Assembly (NCBI GenBank): GCA_026993525.1
Contig: JALWSS010000079.1
Location: 1-64,000 of the forward strand
Length of the DNA: 64,000 nucleotides
Reading direction: 5' to 3'
Source of the DNA: Saprospiraceae bacterium
Lineage (GTDB): Bacteria > Bacteroidota > Bacteroidia > Chitinophagales > Saprospiraceae
The translations under genes and the position numbers were made by a program. Shown here piece by piece: positions 25,228-34,895 of the stretch (position 1 is its first letter; each line of letters starts with the position of its first letter). Under the pieces are notes generated by a model. The model was not told where the DNA came from. It made no database searches and worked only from the letters and a program-made list of their open reading frames with translations.

Positions 25228-25456
25228 GCTGTTCTGAAAAATAAAAAATAATGTTGGGCTGAACGGAGATGTGCTGGCACAAATTACCAGCAAATTTCAT
25301 GAATGTCAAAATAATGATTGTTAAACAAGGACAGGAACTATGCCGAAATCAGGCAATCACTACTTCGAATCTGCACCACCCGATATTTAGTGCATGTTGG
25401 GATCAACCACTCAACAACAAAATCCTGCTACCGTTCCCCAGGATAAAGACGCTGAC

Positions 25457-26227
25457 TCAGCCCCTCAAGTCACTGACGCGGTTGGTCAGTTCAACGAAAT
25501 CATCAACCGAAAGCACCTCAGGTCTTTGAGAAAAGAAAGGTTCATTGAGTACGTCCGGTGCGCTGATGAACTGCTTCATGGTGTTTCTCAGCATCTTTCT
25601 TCTTTGATTGAAAACGGCCTTCACCACTTGCCTGAAAAGTTTTTCGTCGCAATTGATTCCCTGTTCCTTGCGCTCCAGCCGGATCACGGCAGATTGCACC
25701 CTTGGGGGGGGAGCGAAATTTCCGGGGCCAACCTGGAACAACATCTTTCCACCGTACCAGGCTTGAGTCAGCACACTGATCACACCATAGTCTTTACTGC
25801 CGGGAGGAGCAATAATGCGCTGCGCCATTTCTTTTTGAAACATGCCCACCAACTCAGGCACCTGACGGCGATGTTCAATCATTTTGAAGACAATCTGAGA
25901 GGAGATGTTGTAGGGGAAATTGCCGATGATCCTGAAGCTCTCACCGTGAAACAGTTTCCCGGGATTCAGTTTCAGAAAATCGGCCGCTATGATTCTTCCA
26001 TTGAGCGCATCAAAATGTTCCAGGAGATAATCAACCATGTCGTTGTCGGCTTCCACCACATAGAGGTTGTAATCGTTTTTCAGGAGGTATTTTGTGAGCA
26101 TGCCTTTGCCCGGACCTATTTCGAGCAGGTTCCCGCCCGGGAAAACCGGGGTCAGGCTTTTTGCTATTCGCTCCGCAATGGCCTCGTTAACAAGAAAGTG
26201 CTGACCATAAGATTTCTTTGCACGCAT
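25457..26227 (-). CDS. rsmA: 16S rRNA (adenine1518/1519-N6) dimethyltransferase
   Basis: A 256-residue KsgA/RsmA methyltransferase that dimethylates two adenines in helix 45 of 16S rRNA. Motifs: KKSYGQHFLVNEAIAERI, SAM-binding LEIGPGKGMLTKYLL and catalytic NFPYNIS. ATG 26227 (MRAKKSYGQHF) is the family start. It is divergent from pdxA with under 100 bp between. Confidence 0.96.
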   Translation of the reverse strand: MRAKKSYGQHFLVNEAIAERIAKSLTPVFPGGNLLEIGPGKGMLTKYLLKNDYNLYVVEADNDMVDYLLEHFDALNGRIIAADFLKLNPGKLFHGESFRIIGNFPYNISSQIVFKMIEHRRQVPELVGMFQKEMAQRIIAPPGSKDYGVISVLTQAWYGGKMLFQVGPGNFAPPPRVQSAVIRLERKEQGINCDEKLFRQVVKAVFNQRRKMLRNTMKQFISAPDVLNEPFFSQRPEVLSVDDFVELTNRVSDLRG

Positions 26228-26319
26228 GGGTAAGAATTGGCTACTTTTGTTGCCCTCCAGGACGTCGGACCGTTGTTGAACTTCAGTCCTTCGGAAAAAA
26301 ATCAAAGAAAAAGAAACTT

Positions 26320-27438
26320 GTGGAAACAACACTGAGCACAACCCATAAAGCTGGTAAGGATAGTAAACCTGTCATTGGCATCACCATCGGCGATTTAAAC
26401 GGGATCGGCCTTGAAGTCATCCTTAAAGCACTCTCACATCCGAAGATCCTTCAATTGTGCACGCCTGCCATTTACGGCAGTTCCAAGGTGGTTTCATACC
26501 ACAAAAACGTGGCGGAACTGGATGAGTTATTCTTCCAAAGCCAAAGAAGTGCTGAGCGCCTGGCACGCGACAAGGTCAATGTAGTCAATTGCTGGAGTGA
26601 CAGTGTCAACATCACCCTGGGCAAAGCAACTGAACAAGGTGGGAAATATGCCCGGTTAAGCCTCGACGCAGCCGTAAAAGACCTGAAGCTCGGTCTGATA
26701 GATGCTTTGATCACCGCTCCTGTCCACAAGAAATCCATGCAGATGGCCGGGTTTGAACACGTCGGTCATACAGAATACCTGGCCAAAGAATTCAACGCTT
26801 CCGATCATTTAATGCTCATGGCCAGTGATGCGCTGAAAGTTGGGGTTGTCACCGGCCACATCCCGCTCAGAGAAGTGCCCACCACCCTTACGAAAGACCT
26901 GATATTGAAAAAGCTGGGTATTTTGAACGAGTCTTTGAAAATTGACTTCGGCTTTGAACGCCCCAACATCGCAGTACTTGGCATGAATCCGCATGCCGGC
27001 GAAGAAGGTATGCTGGGAAACGAAGAAGACAAGGTGATCCGGCCTGCGGTCATCGAGTCAAAGAAGAAAGGCATCAACGCTTTTGGCCCTTACCCGGCAG
27101 ACGGTTTTTTCGGTTCCGGCCAGTTCAACAAGTTTGATGCGGTACTCGCCATGTATCACGATCAGGGACTGATCCCATTTAAAGCCCTGACCTTTGGAAG
27201 CGGGGTTAATTTTACGGCAGGGCTGCCCATCATTCGCACCTCCCCGGACCACGGTACAGCATTCAGCATTGCAGGAAAAAATGTTGCCGATTCTTCTTCC
27301 TTCCTTCACGCCATTTTCATGGCAATAGACATTTACCGTAACCGCACGGAATACCTGGAATTGAAAAAGAATGCGGTAAAAAAGGTGAAAGTTGAGGAAG
27401 AGAAAGAAGAAGGTGAGGTGACTGTTTCTGATGACTGA
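26320..27438 (+). CDS. pdxA: 4-hydroxythreonine-4-phosphate dehydrogenase
   Basis: A pyridoxal-5'-phosphate biosynthesis enzyme that oxidises 4-phosphohydroxy-L-threonine. Motifs: PVIGITIGDLNGIGLEVI, metal-binding APVHKKSMQMAGFEHVGHTEYLA, MNPHAGE, AMYHDQGL and RTSPDHGTAF. The start is uncertain. GTG 26320 is chosen because ATG 26218 would overlap the rsmA start and add 34 non-family residues. The C-terminal 20 residues are charged and non-family (KKVKVEEEKEEGEV). The stop is directly followed by that of the 60-residue minus-strand gene. Confidence 0.93.
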   Translation: METTLSTTHKAGKDSKPVIGITIGDLNGIGLEVILKALSHPKILQLCTPAIYGSSKVVSYHKNVAELDELFFQSQRSAERLARDKVNVVNCWSDSVNITLGKATEQGGKYARLSLDAAVKDLKLGLIDALITAPVHKKSMQMAGFEHVGHTEYLAKEFNASDHLMLMASDALKVGVVTGHIPLREVPTTLTKDLILKKLGILNESLKIDFGFERPNIAVLGMNPHAGEEGMLGNEEDKVIRPAVIESKKKGINAFGPYPADGFFGSGQFNKFDAVLAMYHDQGLIPFKALTFGSGVNFTAGLPIIRTSPDHGTAFSIAGKNVADSSSFLHAIFMAIDIYRNRTEYLELKKNAVKKVKVEEEKEEGEVTVSDD

Positions 27439-27621
27439 TCATTCTTCTTCCTCTTCCATCTTTTTCTTCAGAAATGCATTGATTTCACGGTGGTCAAGAT
27501 TGGTCACCACCCTGCCTCTTGCAGTAACGCCTATTCTTACGTTCCGCAAAGCGGTTTTGATTTCCTTCTTTTGGGCATCCATGTCCCGTTTCTTTTCAGA
27601 ACTGCTTTCTTTTTCTTTCAT
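27439..27621 (-). CDS. Small charged protein after gltX
   Basis: A 60-residue, highly charged protein ending in five Glu. The middle RNVRIGVTARGRVVTNLDHREINAFLKKK is less biased. It starts 14 bp after the gltX stop on the same strand and ends exactly where pdxA ends, filling the gap. That tight fit supports a real gene co-transcribed with gltX. I do not recognise it. Confidence 0.55.
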   Translation of the reverse strand: MKEKESSSEKKRDMDAQKKEIKTALRNVRIGVTARGRVVTNLDHREINAFLKKKMEEEEE

Positions 27622-27635
27622 GTCAATCGTGCTGG

Positions 27636-29177
27636 TTACTGATCCGTGATTCCCCCGAACAATGCGACGGCCTTTTTAATTCTGGCCAAAGTCTCGGATT
27701 TTCCAAAAACTTCCATGGTTTCAAAGACGCCCGGCCCTTTCATGGTTCCTGCCAAAGCAATGCGAAGCAGTGGCAGGACCTGCCCCATTTTCAGCCCATT
27801 CTCATTGATAAAGGCTTTGACTTTGGATTCCAATCCGGGTGCATCAAAAGATTGCATACTGTCAAGCTCAGCTATCAACTTGTCGAAGTGGCCTTTCAAT
27901 TCGGTGTTCCAGCGTTTTTTTACGTTCTCCAGGTCGTACTCCTTCACTTCCTCAAAGAACCAGGCCCCATTCTCCCAAAAGTCCGATAGCAAATGGCAGC
28001 GTTCTTTCAACAAGCCACAAACCTTCACAAGGAAATCCCGGGAAGGGTTCAGACCATGCGCTTTGAGCATTGGCCGGATCAAAGACGCCAGTTCCCCGTC
28101 ATCGGTTTGTTGGATGTACTGGTGGTTGTACCAGCGCGCTTTTTCAAAGTCAAAGCGGGCACCGCCCTTGTGAATTTTGTCCAGTGAAAACACTTCACAA
28201 AGTTGCTCCAGTGTAAACAGTTCCTCATCGGTTCCCGGGTTCCAGCCGAGAAAGGCCAGGAAGTTGATTACGGCTTCCGGCAAAAAACCATACTCCCTGA
28301 ACCCGGGGAAATGATCAAGTTCATTGTTACCGTTCCATTCAAGCGGAAAAACCGGGATGCCGAATTTGGCCCCGTCTCTTTTGCTCAGCTTTCCTTTTCC
28401 ATTGGGTTTGAGGATCAGGGGCAGGTGGGCAAAATGGGGGATGCTGTCAGCCCAACCAAAAGCCTTGTACAAAAGCACGTGATGACCGGTACTGGGCAGC
28501 CATTCCTCACCCCGGATGACGTGGGAAATTTCCATGAGGTGATCGTCAATGATGTTGGCCATGTGGTAGGTGGGCATTCCATCCGCTTTGATCAGCACTT
28601 TATCATCCAGCTCACTGGTTTCAAAGGTTACCTGCCCTCTGACCAGGTCTTCAAACGTCACGGTATCGTTTTCCGGAACGAGGAGTCTGATCACGTAAGG
28701 TTCCCCGGCTGCTATTCTTTTCCCAACCTCTTCGTCAGAAAGGGTGAGGCTGTTTTTCATTTCTTTCCGTGAATAAGCATCGTACTTGAAAGTGTGATTG
28801 CCTCTTTCGGCTTCCATTTTCCGGCGTGCATCCAATTCTTCCTGCGTGTCAAAGGCATAGTAGGCTTTGCCTCTTTTCAACAGTTCGCCGGCGTACTTCT
28901 GATAAATTTCTTTGCGCTCCGATTGCCGGTAGGGGCCAAATTCGCCACCATACCCCGGTCCTTCATCCGGTTCCAGGCCAAGCCAGGCAAGTGTTTCCTT
29001 TATATAATCTTCAGCTCCTTCCACATACCTTGCCTGGTCCGTGTCCTCGATACGGAGACAAAAGACACCATTGTGTTTTTTTGCGAAGAGAAAATTATAA
29101 AGCGCGGTGCGAACCCCACCGATGTGCAATGGCCCTGTTGGACTTGGTGCAAACCTCACTCTGACTTTTTGGCTCAT
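27636..29177 (-). CDS. gltX: Glutamyl-tRNA synthetase
   Basis: A 513-residue class I aminoacyl-tRNA synthetase. It has the HIGH signature (PSPTGPLHIGGVRTALYNF), the KMSKS counterpart GKLSKRDG near residue 250, and a helical anticodon-binding C-terminal domain. Whether it discriminates or also charges tRNA-Gln is not visible here. The start codon is the first ATG before the conserved KVRVRFAPSPTG. Confidence 0.97.
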   Translation of the reverse strand: MSQKVRVRFAPSPTGPLHIGGVRTALYNFLFAKKHNGVFCLRIEDTDQARYVEGAEDYIKETLAWLGLEPDEGPGYGGEFGPYRQSERKEIYQKYAGELLKRGKAYYAFDTQEELDARRKMEAERGNHTFKYDAYSRKEMKNSLTLSDEEVGKRIAAGEPYVIRLLVPENDTVTFEDLVRGQVTFETSELDDKVLIKADGMPTYHMANIIDDHLMEISHVIRGEEWLPSTGHHVLLYKAFGWADSIPHFAHLPLILKPNGKGKLSKRDGAKFGIPVFPLEWNGNNELDHFPGFREYGFLPEAVINFLAFLGWNPGTDEELFTLEQLCEVFSLDKIHKGGARFDFEKARWYNHQYIQQTDDGELASLIRPMLKAHGLNPSRDFLVKVCGLLKERCHLLSDFWENGAWFFEEVKEYDLENVKKRWNTELKGHFDKLIAELDSMQSFDAPGLESKVKAFINENGLKMGQVLPLLRIALAGTMKGPGVFETMEVFGKSETLARIKKAVALFGGITDQ

Positions 29178-29514
29178 GTTTGGATGTTAATTTATTGTAT
29201 AAGAAGAAGTGGAAATGATTTCACTGGAACAGGCAGCATTCACGGGGCAAAAGGCGTTATTTCACCAACAGTCTCCCAACCAAACACCTGGCACCCAATC
29301 AGACGCTAAGAAATACCCCGGCTTTCGGCCAGGCCCACCACCGTTTACAGAACACCACCCACTTGAAAAAGGTGGCTGCAAAGGTACTACTTCACGCATT
29401 CATTGCTCATGGATGGAGGCCTTTGAAAAACCTGAACTGAAGATTGCCGGACCGATAATTAAAACACCCTGGACCCTTGCCGGAATTGCAACCCAACAGC
29501 TTAATGTATCGCCT
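29178..29514. other. 337-bp intergenic region
   Basis: This region separates the divergent gltX and polysaccharide deacetylase genes. An open frame runs through it into the deacetylase, but its Pro/His-rich translation has no family character, so I treat it as leader. I see no repeat or hairpin worth naming. Confidence 0.5.
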
Positions 29515-30162
29515 ATGTATCTTGTAAAAACGCCTCAAATCATCCAAAACCTGCTCCCCAACTACACCTGGAAAATTGATACAAACGACAAGGTTCTTTA
29601 CCTGACATTCGATGATGGCCCCATTCCGGAAGTGACTCCCTGGGTACTGGACCAACTGGCAAAGTATGATGCCAGTGCTACCTTCTTTTGCGTTGGTGAA
29701 AATATCAAAAGAAACCCGGGCTTATTGCGAGAAATCATTGATGCCGGTCATGCCGCGGGGAACCACACCTACAACCATCTCAATGCCTGGAAAACTGACA
29801 ACAGGCCTTATTTCCTGAACGTGCGCCGCTGCGCCCAACTGGTTCATTCAACGCTGTTCAGGCCTCCTTACGGCAAGCTACTCCCGCGCCAGGCGGGCTT
29901 CCTGCAACGCCATTACCAGATCATCATGTGGGATGTATTGAGTGGTGATTTTGACCCGATGATCACCGAAGAGCAATGCCTCCGGAATGTGTTGAAAAAT
30001 GCCGGCAAAGGTTCTATTGTGGTTTTTCACGACAGTAAAAAGGCCTGGGAAAACCTTCAATACACCCTGCCGAAAGTCCTGGCTCATTTTGCCGCCGAAG
30101 GATATTCGTTCCGCAACCTCAACGAGGCGGTGAAAACAGTTGAACCACTGACCATGAATTGA
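29515..30162 (+). CDS. Polysaccharide deacetylase (NodB domain)
   Basis: A 215-residue carbohydrate esterase family 4 protein. Motifs: LTFDDGP (metal Asp), NHTYNH (metal His pair), RPPYGKL, and IVVFHDS. It removes N-acetyl groups from chitin- or peptidoglycan-like polymers; the substrate is not evident. ATG 29515 is chosen, and no clear signal peptide follows it, so location is uncertain. Confidence 0.9.
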   Translation: MYLVKTPQIIQNLLPNYTWKIDTNDKVLYLTFDDGPIPEVTPWVLDQLAKYDASATFFCVGENIKRNPGLLREIIDAGHAAGNHTYNHLNAWKTDNRPYFLNVRRCAQLVHSTLFRPPYGKLLPRQAGFLQRHYQIIMWDVLSGDFDPMITEEQCLRNVLKNAGKGSIVVFHDSKKAWENLQYTLPKVLAHFAAEGYSFRNLNEAVKTVEPLTMN

Positions 30163-30251
30163 ATCTCCAAAATTATAATTTTCTGCAATGTGTCTGACCG
30201 GTAATGCCTGCCAGTCAGAAGCTTGAGAGGGGGGGGGCGGTGGATCAAGGA

Positions 30252-30371
30252 ATAAAGCTCCATCAATTAGGATTGCAGTTTTCATTTTGGTACAAAAAAA
30301 AAAATTGCTCCTGGGTTGGTAGTTCTGCTATAATGGTAAAGAAAATAGAACTACGATGCCAGGAGCTTTAT
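30252..30371. repeat. Structured intergenic segment with competing stems
   Basis: GCTCCTGG (30307-30314) pairs with CCAGGAGC (30359-30366), and inside it GTAGTTCT (30319-30326) pairs with AGAACTAC (30347-30354). ATAAAGCTCC (30252-30261) can instead pair with GGAGCTTTAT (30362-30371). The region lies between two 3' ends, outside any gene, and could be a small RNA or a relic element. Nothing else is seen in 30163-30420 apart from a run of nine G. Confidence 0.5.
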
Positions 30372-30420
30372 GCCTGCATAATTAACAGAGAATCTGTTAT
30401 AAAATCAAGAGGTCTGATCT

Positions 30421-30459
30421 TTAAAAAAGTGCTGTCAGGAATGATTCCTGACAGCACTT
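30421..30459 (-). terminator. Terminator of the rpoBC operon
   Basis: AAGTGCTGTCAGGAAT (30427-30442) and ATTCCTGACAGCACTT (30444-30459) are perfectly complementary around one base. On the minus strand the stem is followed by TTTTTTAA. It lies 30 bp past the rpoC stop and is the strongest terminator in the window. Confidence 0.9.
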
Positions 30460-30489
30460 GGCTTCTTTATTCGTCAATGAACGGTATTA

Positions 30490-33400
30490 TCAATCATCAA
30501 ATTCTTCGTATTCCTCTTCTTCCATCAGGGCACGGCGTTCTTTGTAAGCTTCGTGGGCTTCCATGCTGGTAACGAAGAGGTTTTCGTATTTGCGCAAGCC
30601 AGTACCTGCCGGGATCTTCTTGCCAACGATCACATTCTCTTTCAGACCATAGAGTTGGTCTGCTTTGGCCTCGATGGCTGCGGAGGAAAGCACCTTGGTG
30701 GTTTCCTGGAAAGAGGCGGCAGATATCCAGCTTTCAGTGCCGAGAGAGGACCGGGTAATACCTTGCAGCAGCGGGCTGGAAGTAGCCGGCATTGCATCGC
30801 GGTATTGTACCAGTTTTTTATCGTTGCGTTTGAGCAGGGAGTTTTCTTCACGCAACTGGCGCAGTGTCACCAACTGACCGGCTTTCAGCTTGGTGCTGTC
30901 ACCTGCATCGGTAATGACCTTCTTGTCAAATATCCAGTCGTTCTGTTCGATGAAGTTCCACTTCTCAACGGCTTCGCCTTCGAGGAAGCTGGTGTCACCC
31001 GGGTCTTCAATGATCACCCTGCGCATCATCTGTCGCACGATCACTTCTATGTGCTTGTCGTTGATGGCGATACCCTGTGAGCGGTAAACTTCCTGCACAC
31101 CGTTGACGAGGTATTGCTGCACAGCGAAAGGACCTTTGATGGCCAGAATGTCTTTTGGTGAAGTAGCCCCATCTGACAGAGGAGTACCTGCACGCACAAA
31201 GTCGCCCTCCTGTACCAGCATCTGCTTTGAGAGAGAGATGAGATACTTCCGGGTTTGACCGTCTTTGGCTTTAACGGATACCTCCTGGTTGCCACGCTTG
31301 ATTTTTCCGAAGATAACCTCACCGTCAATTTCGGAAACCACGGCCGGGTTGCTCGGGTTTCGTGCTTCGAAGAGCTCGGTTACCCTTGGAAGACCACCGG
31401 TGATATCCTGGATCTTACCAAGTTTGCGAGGGATTTTCACAATTTTCTGACCAGCGGTAACTTCCTGGCCGTCCTCGATGGAAATGTAAGCTCCTACCGG
31501 CAGGTTGTATTTCCTGAGTTCTTCACCATCGGGGCTGATGATGCTGATGGAAGGAACTTTTTTCTTGTTCTTGCTCTCGATGATAACCATCTCCGCATAG
31601 CCGGTTTGGTCATCGCGCTCCATCCGGTATGTAACGCCCTCTTCCACGTTGTGGAACTGGGCGATACCTGAGAACTCGGAAACGATTACAGCGTTGAAGG
31701 GGTCCCATTCACAGATCACATCTCCTTTTTTGATTTTCTGACCTTCCTTGACAAACAAGGTCGAACCGTAGGGAATGTGATGTGAGCTGTAGATTTTCTT
31801 GCCATCGTCGTCGGTAATTCTCAGTTCACCAATCCTTGACAAGACAACCTGGATTTCCTTTCCGCCTTCATCGGTGAAGGTGGTTGTTCGGATAGAGTCA
31901 AACTCTACTTTACCGTCAAATTTGGCGGTGAGGTCACTTTCCTGTTTGGCCACACTTGCAATACCACCCACGTGGAAGGTACGCAGTGTCAGCTGGGTGC
32001 CCGGCTCACCGATTGATTGCGCAGCGATGATACCAACTGCATCACCGGATTCTGCCAGCCGGCCGGTGGCGAGGTTTTTACCGTAGCACTTGGCACATAC
32101 CCCGCGTTTGGTTTCGCAGGTAAGGACAGAACGAATGGTTACTTCTTCAACACCCGCTTCTTCAATGAGCCTGGCGGTGGCTTTGTCAATGTACTCCCCT
32201 GCTGCCAGGATTAATTCATCTGTTACAGGGTGGTAGATATCATGCAAGGTATAGCGGCCATAAATGCGGTTGGAAAGTGGGTCTATGACCTTTTCATTGT
32301 CTTTCAGGGCTGACGTCGGAATCCCCCTCAGGGTGTCGCAATCCTCTTCAATGATCACAACATCTTGTGCAACATCAACAAGACGGCGGGTCAGATAACC
32401 GGCGTCAGCAGTTTTGAGGGCTGTATCGGCAAGGCCCTTACGGGCACCGTGGGTTGAGATGAAGTATTCCAGTACGGAAAGGCCATCTACGAAGTTTGAC
32501 AAGATCGGGTTTTCGATAATGGCCCCGCCCGTATCACCTGATTTTCTCGGCTTGGCCATCAATCCACGCAATCCGCACAACTGTTTGATCTGCTGTTTTG
32601 AACCACGGGCCCCGGAGTCAAGCATCATGTACACGGAGTTGAATCCGTTTTTGTGCTGGGCAAGCTCTTTCATCAGGGCGTCGGTTACGCGGTTGTCAGC
32701 GTAGGTCCATTTGTCAATGATCTGGTTGTAACGTTCATTGAAAGTGATCAGACCCATGTTGTAGTTCTCCCATACTTCATCAACTTCTTCCTGGGCTTGT
32801 TCCAGAATTCTGGCTTTGATGGAAGGAGTGATGAGGTCACCGAGATTGAACGACAACCCACCCCGGAAAGCCCACATGAATCCCATTTCCTTCACATTGT
32901 CGAGGAATTCAGCGGTCTTCTCAAAATCGGTGCGGCGGATGATATCAGAAATGATGCGCTTCAGGTTCCGTTTGGTGAGCAACTCATTGATGTAAGGCAC
33001 ACCTTCGGGAACGGCCTCGTTGAAGAGTACACGTCCGGTGGTTGTTTCAATGACCTTATGCACCAATTCACCTTTTTCGTCCTCAATGGGTACCCGGCAA
33101 TGGATGTGTGCATGGAGGTCGAGTTTGCCTTCATTGAAAGCAATGAGCACTTCTTCAGGAGAGTAGAATTTGCTGCCTTCGCCCTTCACAACATCTTTAC
33201 CGGAGGACTTCTTTCCCTTGGTAATGTAGTACAGGCCAAGAACCATGTCCTGTGAAGGAAGGGTAATGGGTGACCCATCCTGTGGGTTGAGCATGTTGTG
33301 GGCAGAAAGCATCAACAACTGGGCTTCGAGAATGGCTCCCTGGCTCAATGGCACGTGAACGGCCATCTGGTCACCGTCGAAGTCGGCGTTGAAAGCGCCG

Positions 33401-34806
33401 CATACCAGCGGGTGAAGCTGAATGGCTTTACCTTCAACCAACCGGGGCTGGAAGGCCTGGATGGACAAACGGTGCAAGGTCGGTGCCCGGTTGAGCATGA
33501 CGGGGTGCCCTTTCAATATGTTCTCGAGAATCTCCCAGATCACAGGCTCCTTGCGGTCAACCATTTTTTTGGCTGACTTAACGGTTTTGACCAAACCCCG
33601 CTCGATGAGTTTGCGAATAATGAACGGCTTGAACAATTCTGCTGCCATCCCCTTCGGCAAACCGCACTCATAAAGTTTGAGCGTTGGCCCCACCACAATA
33701 ACGGAACGGCCCGAGTAGTCAACGCGTTTACCCAAAAGGTTTTGACGGAAACGGCCCTGTTTTCCCTTCAGAATGTCGCTGAGGGATTTCAGTGCACGTC
33801 CGCCTTCGGCCTTTACGGCGTTGGATTTACGGCTGTTGTCGAAGAGGCTGTCAACTGCCTCCTGCAGCATCCGTTTTTCGTTCCGCAAAATGACTTCCGG
33901 GGCTTTGATCTCCAGCAAACGCTTCAGGCGGTTGTTGCGGATGATCACCCGGCGATAGAGGTCGTTGAGGTCAGAACTTGCGAAGCGACCACCATCGAGC
34001 GGAACCAGCGGGCGAAGTTCCGGAGGAACCACCGGCAGGTACTGGATGATCATCCATTCCGGGCGGTTTTCAATTCTTTCCTGTGCGTTGCGGAAGGCTT
34101 CCACAACCCGAAGGCGCTTCAATGCTTCGCTCTTGCGCTGCTGGCTGGTTTCATTGGCAGCCTGGTGGCGCAGGTCGTAGCTGAGCTGGTCCAAATCGAG
34201 GCGGATGAGCAATTCCCTGACTGCATCTGCCCCCATGAGGGCGATGAATTTGCGGGGATCGGAATCATCCAGTTGCTGGTTTTCCGGCGGAAGGCTTTCC
34301 ACGATCTCCATGTACTCTTCTTCCGTCAGAAGGGCCAGGGGTTCAGAATCCTCGGTTTCCAGTTCGCCCCACTGCACTACCACGTAGCGCTCGTAATATA
34401 TGATGCTTTCGAGCTTCTTTGAGGAAATACCGAGCAGGTACCCGATCTTGTTGGGCAAGGACTTGAAAAACCAGATGTGAACCACAGGAACCACCAGTTT
34501 GATGTGCCCCATGCGCTCACGGCGAACTTTCTTTTCTGTCACCTCAACACCGCAACGGTCACAAACGATGCCTTTGTAGCGGATGCGTTTGTACTTTCCA
34601 CAATAGCATTCATAGTCTTTTACCGGGCCGAAAATGCGCTCACAGAAGAGTCCGTCGCGCTCCGGCTTGTAAGAGCGGTAATTGATGGTTTCCGGCTTCA
34701 ACACTTCACCATAGCTGCGTTCCAGAATGTCATCTGGAGATGTCAGACTGATGGTGATGGATGAAAAATCCGGTGTTGGAACGGTTGATTTTTTCTTAAA
34801 AGGCAT
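30490..34806 (-). CDS. rpoC: DNA-directed RNA polymerase subunit beta-prime
   Basis: A 1438-residue catalytic subunit of RNA polymerase. It contains the N-terminal zinc site ([20 protein letters not shown]), the magnesium-binding [16 protein letters not shown], the bridge and trigger helices ([29 protein letters not shown]) and the second zinc site ([13 protein letters not shown]). The acidic C-terminus ends EEEYEEFDD. Length is usual for Bacteroidota. It follows rpoB by 89 bp with a hairpin in the spacer. Confidence 0.98.
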   Translation of the reverse strand: MPFKKKSTVPTPDFSSITISLTSPDDILERSYGEVLKPETINYRSYKPERDGLFCERIFGPVKDYECYCGKYKRIRYKGIVCDRCGVEVTEKKVRRERMGHIKLVVPVVHIWFFKSLPNKIGYLLGISSKKLESIIYYERYVVVQWGELETEDSEPLALLTEEEYMEIVESLPPENQQLDDSDPRKFIALMGADAVRELLIRLDLDQLSYDLRHQAANETSQQRKSEALKRLRVVEAFRNAQERIENRPEWMIIQYLPVVPPELRPLVPLDGGRFASSDLNDLYRRVIIRNNRLKRLLEIKAPEVILRNEKRMLQEAVDSLFDNSRKSNAVKAEGGRALKSLSDILKGKQGRFRQNLLGKRVDYSGRSVIVVGPTLKLYECGLPKGMAAELFKPFIIRKLIERGLVKTVKSAKKMVDRKEPVIWEILENILKGHPVMLNRAPTLHRLSIQAFQPRLVEGKAIQLHPLVCGAFNADFDGDQMAVHVPLSQGAILEAQLLMLSAHNMLNPQDGSPITLPSQDMVLGLYYITKGKKSSGKDVVKGEGSKFYSPEEVLIAFNEGKLDLHAHIHCRVPIEDEKGELVHKVIETTTGRVLFNEAVPEGVPYINELLTKRNLKRIISDIIRRTDFEKTAEFLDNVKEMGFMWAFRGGLSFNLGDLITPSIKARILEQAQEEVDEVWENYNMGLITFNERYNQIIDKWTYADNRVTDALMKELAQHKNGFNSVYMMLDSGARGSKQQIKQLCGLRGLMAKPRKSGDTGGAIIENPILSNFVDGLSVLEYFISTHGARKGLADTALKTADAGYLTRRLVDVAQDVVIIEEDCDTLRGIPTSALKDNEKVIDPLSNRIYGRYTLHDIYHPVTDELILAAGEYIDKATARLIEEAGVEEVTIRSVLTCETKRGVCAKCYGKNLATGRLAESGDAVGIIAAQSIGEPGTQLTLRTFHVGGIASVAKQESDLTAKFDGKVEFDSIRTTTFTDEGGKEIQVVLSRIGELRITDDDGKKIYSSHHIPYGSTLFVKEGQKIKKGDVICEWDPFNAVIVSEFSGIAQFHNVEEGVTYRMERDDQTGYAEMVIIESKNKKKVPSISIISPDGEELRKYNLPVGAYISIEDGQEVTAGQKIVKIPRKLGKIQDITGGLPRVTELFEARNPSNPAVVSEIDGEVIFGKIKRGNQEVSVKAKDGQTRKYLISLSKQMLVQEGDFVRAGTPLSDGATSPKDILAIKGPFAVQQYLVNGVQEVYRSQGIAINDKHIEVIVRQMMRRVIIEDPGDTSFLEGEAVEKWNFIEQNDWIFDKKVITDAGDSTKLKAGQLVTLRQLREENSLLKRNDKKLVQYRDAMPATSSPLLQGITRSSLGTESWISAASFQETTKVLSSAAIEAKADQLYGLKENVIVGKKIPAGTGLRKYENLFVTSMEAHEAYKERRALMEEEEYEEFDD

Positions 34807-34835
34807 GTTGCAAAGATTGACTATGAACTACTTAA

Positions 34836-34876
34836 TGCCGGGGAAACCACAGTGGATCCTGTTGTTTTCCCCGGCA
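34836..34876 (-). promoter_or_regulatory. Hairpin in the rpoB-rpoC spacer
   Basis: TGCCGGGGAAA (34836-34846) pairs perfectly with TTTCCCCGGCA (34866-34876) around a 19-nt loop. No T-tract follows in the direction of transcription, so it is more likely an mRNA processing or stability element than a terminator. It sits 30-70 nt before the rpoC start. Confidence 0.55.
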
Positions 34877-34895
34877 CCGAATAGATTACTTCAAA

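Noticed and set aside
26218-26319. ATG at 26218 as the pdxA start
   Set aside because: It would overlap the divergent rsmA start by 10 bp and add 34 residues unlike the family, leaving no room for promoters.
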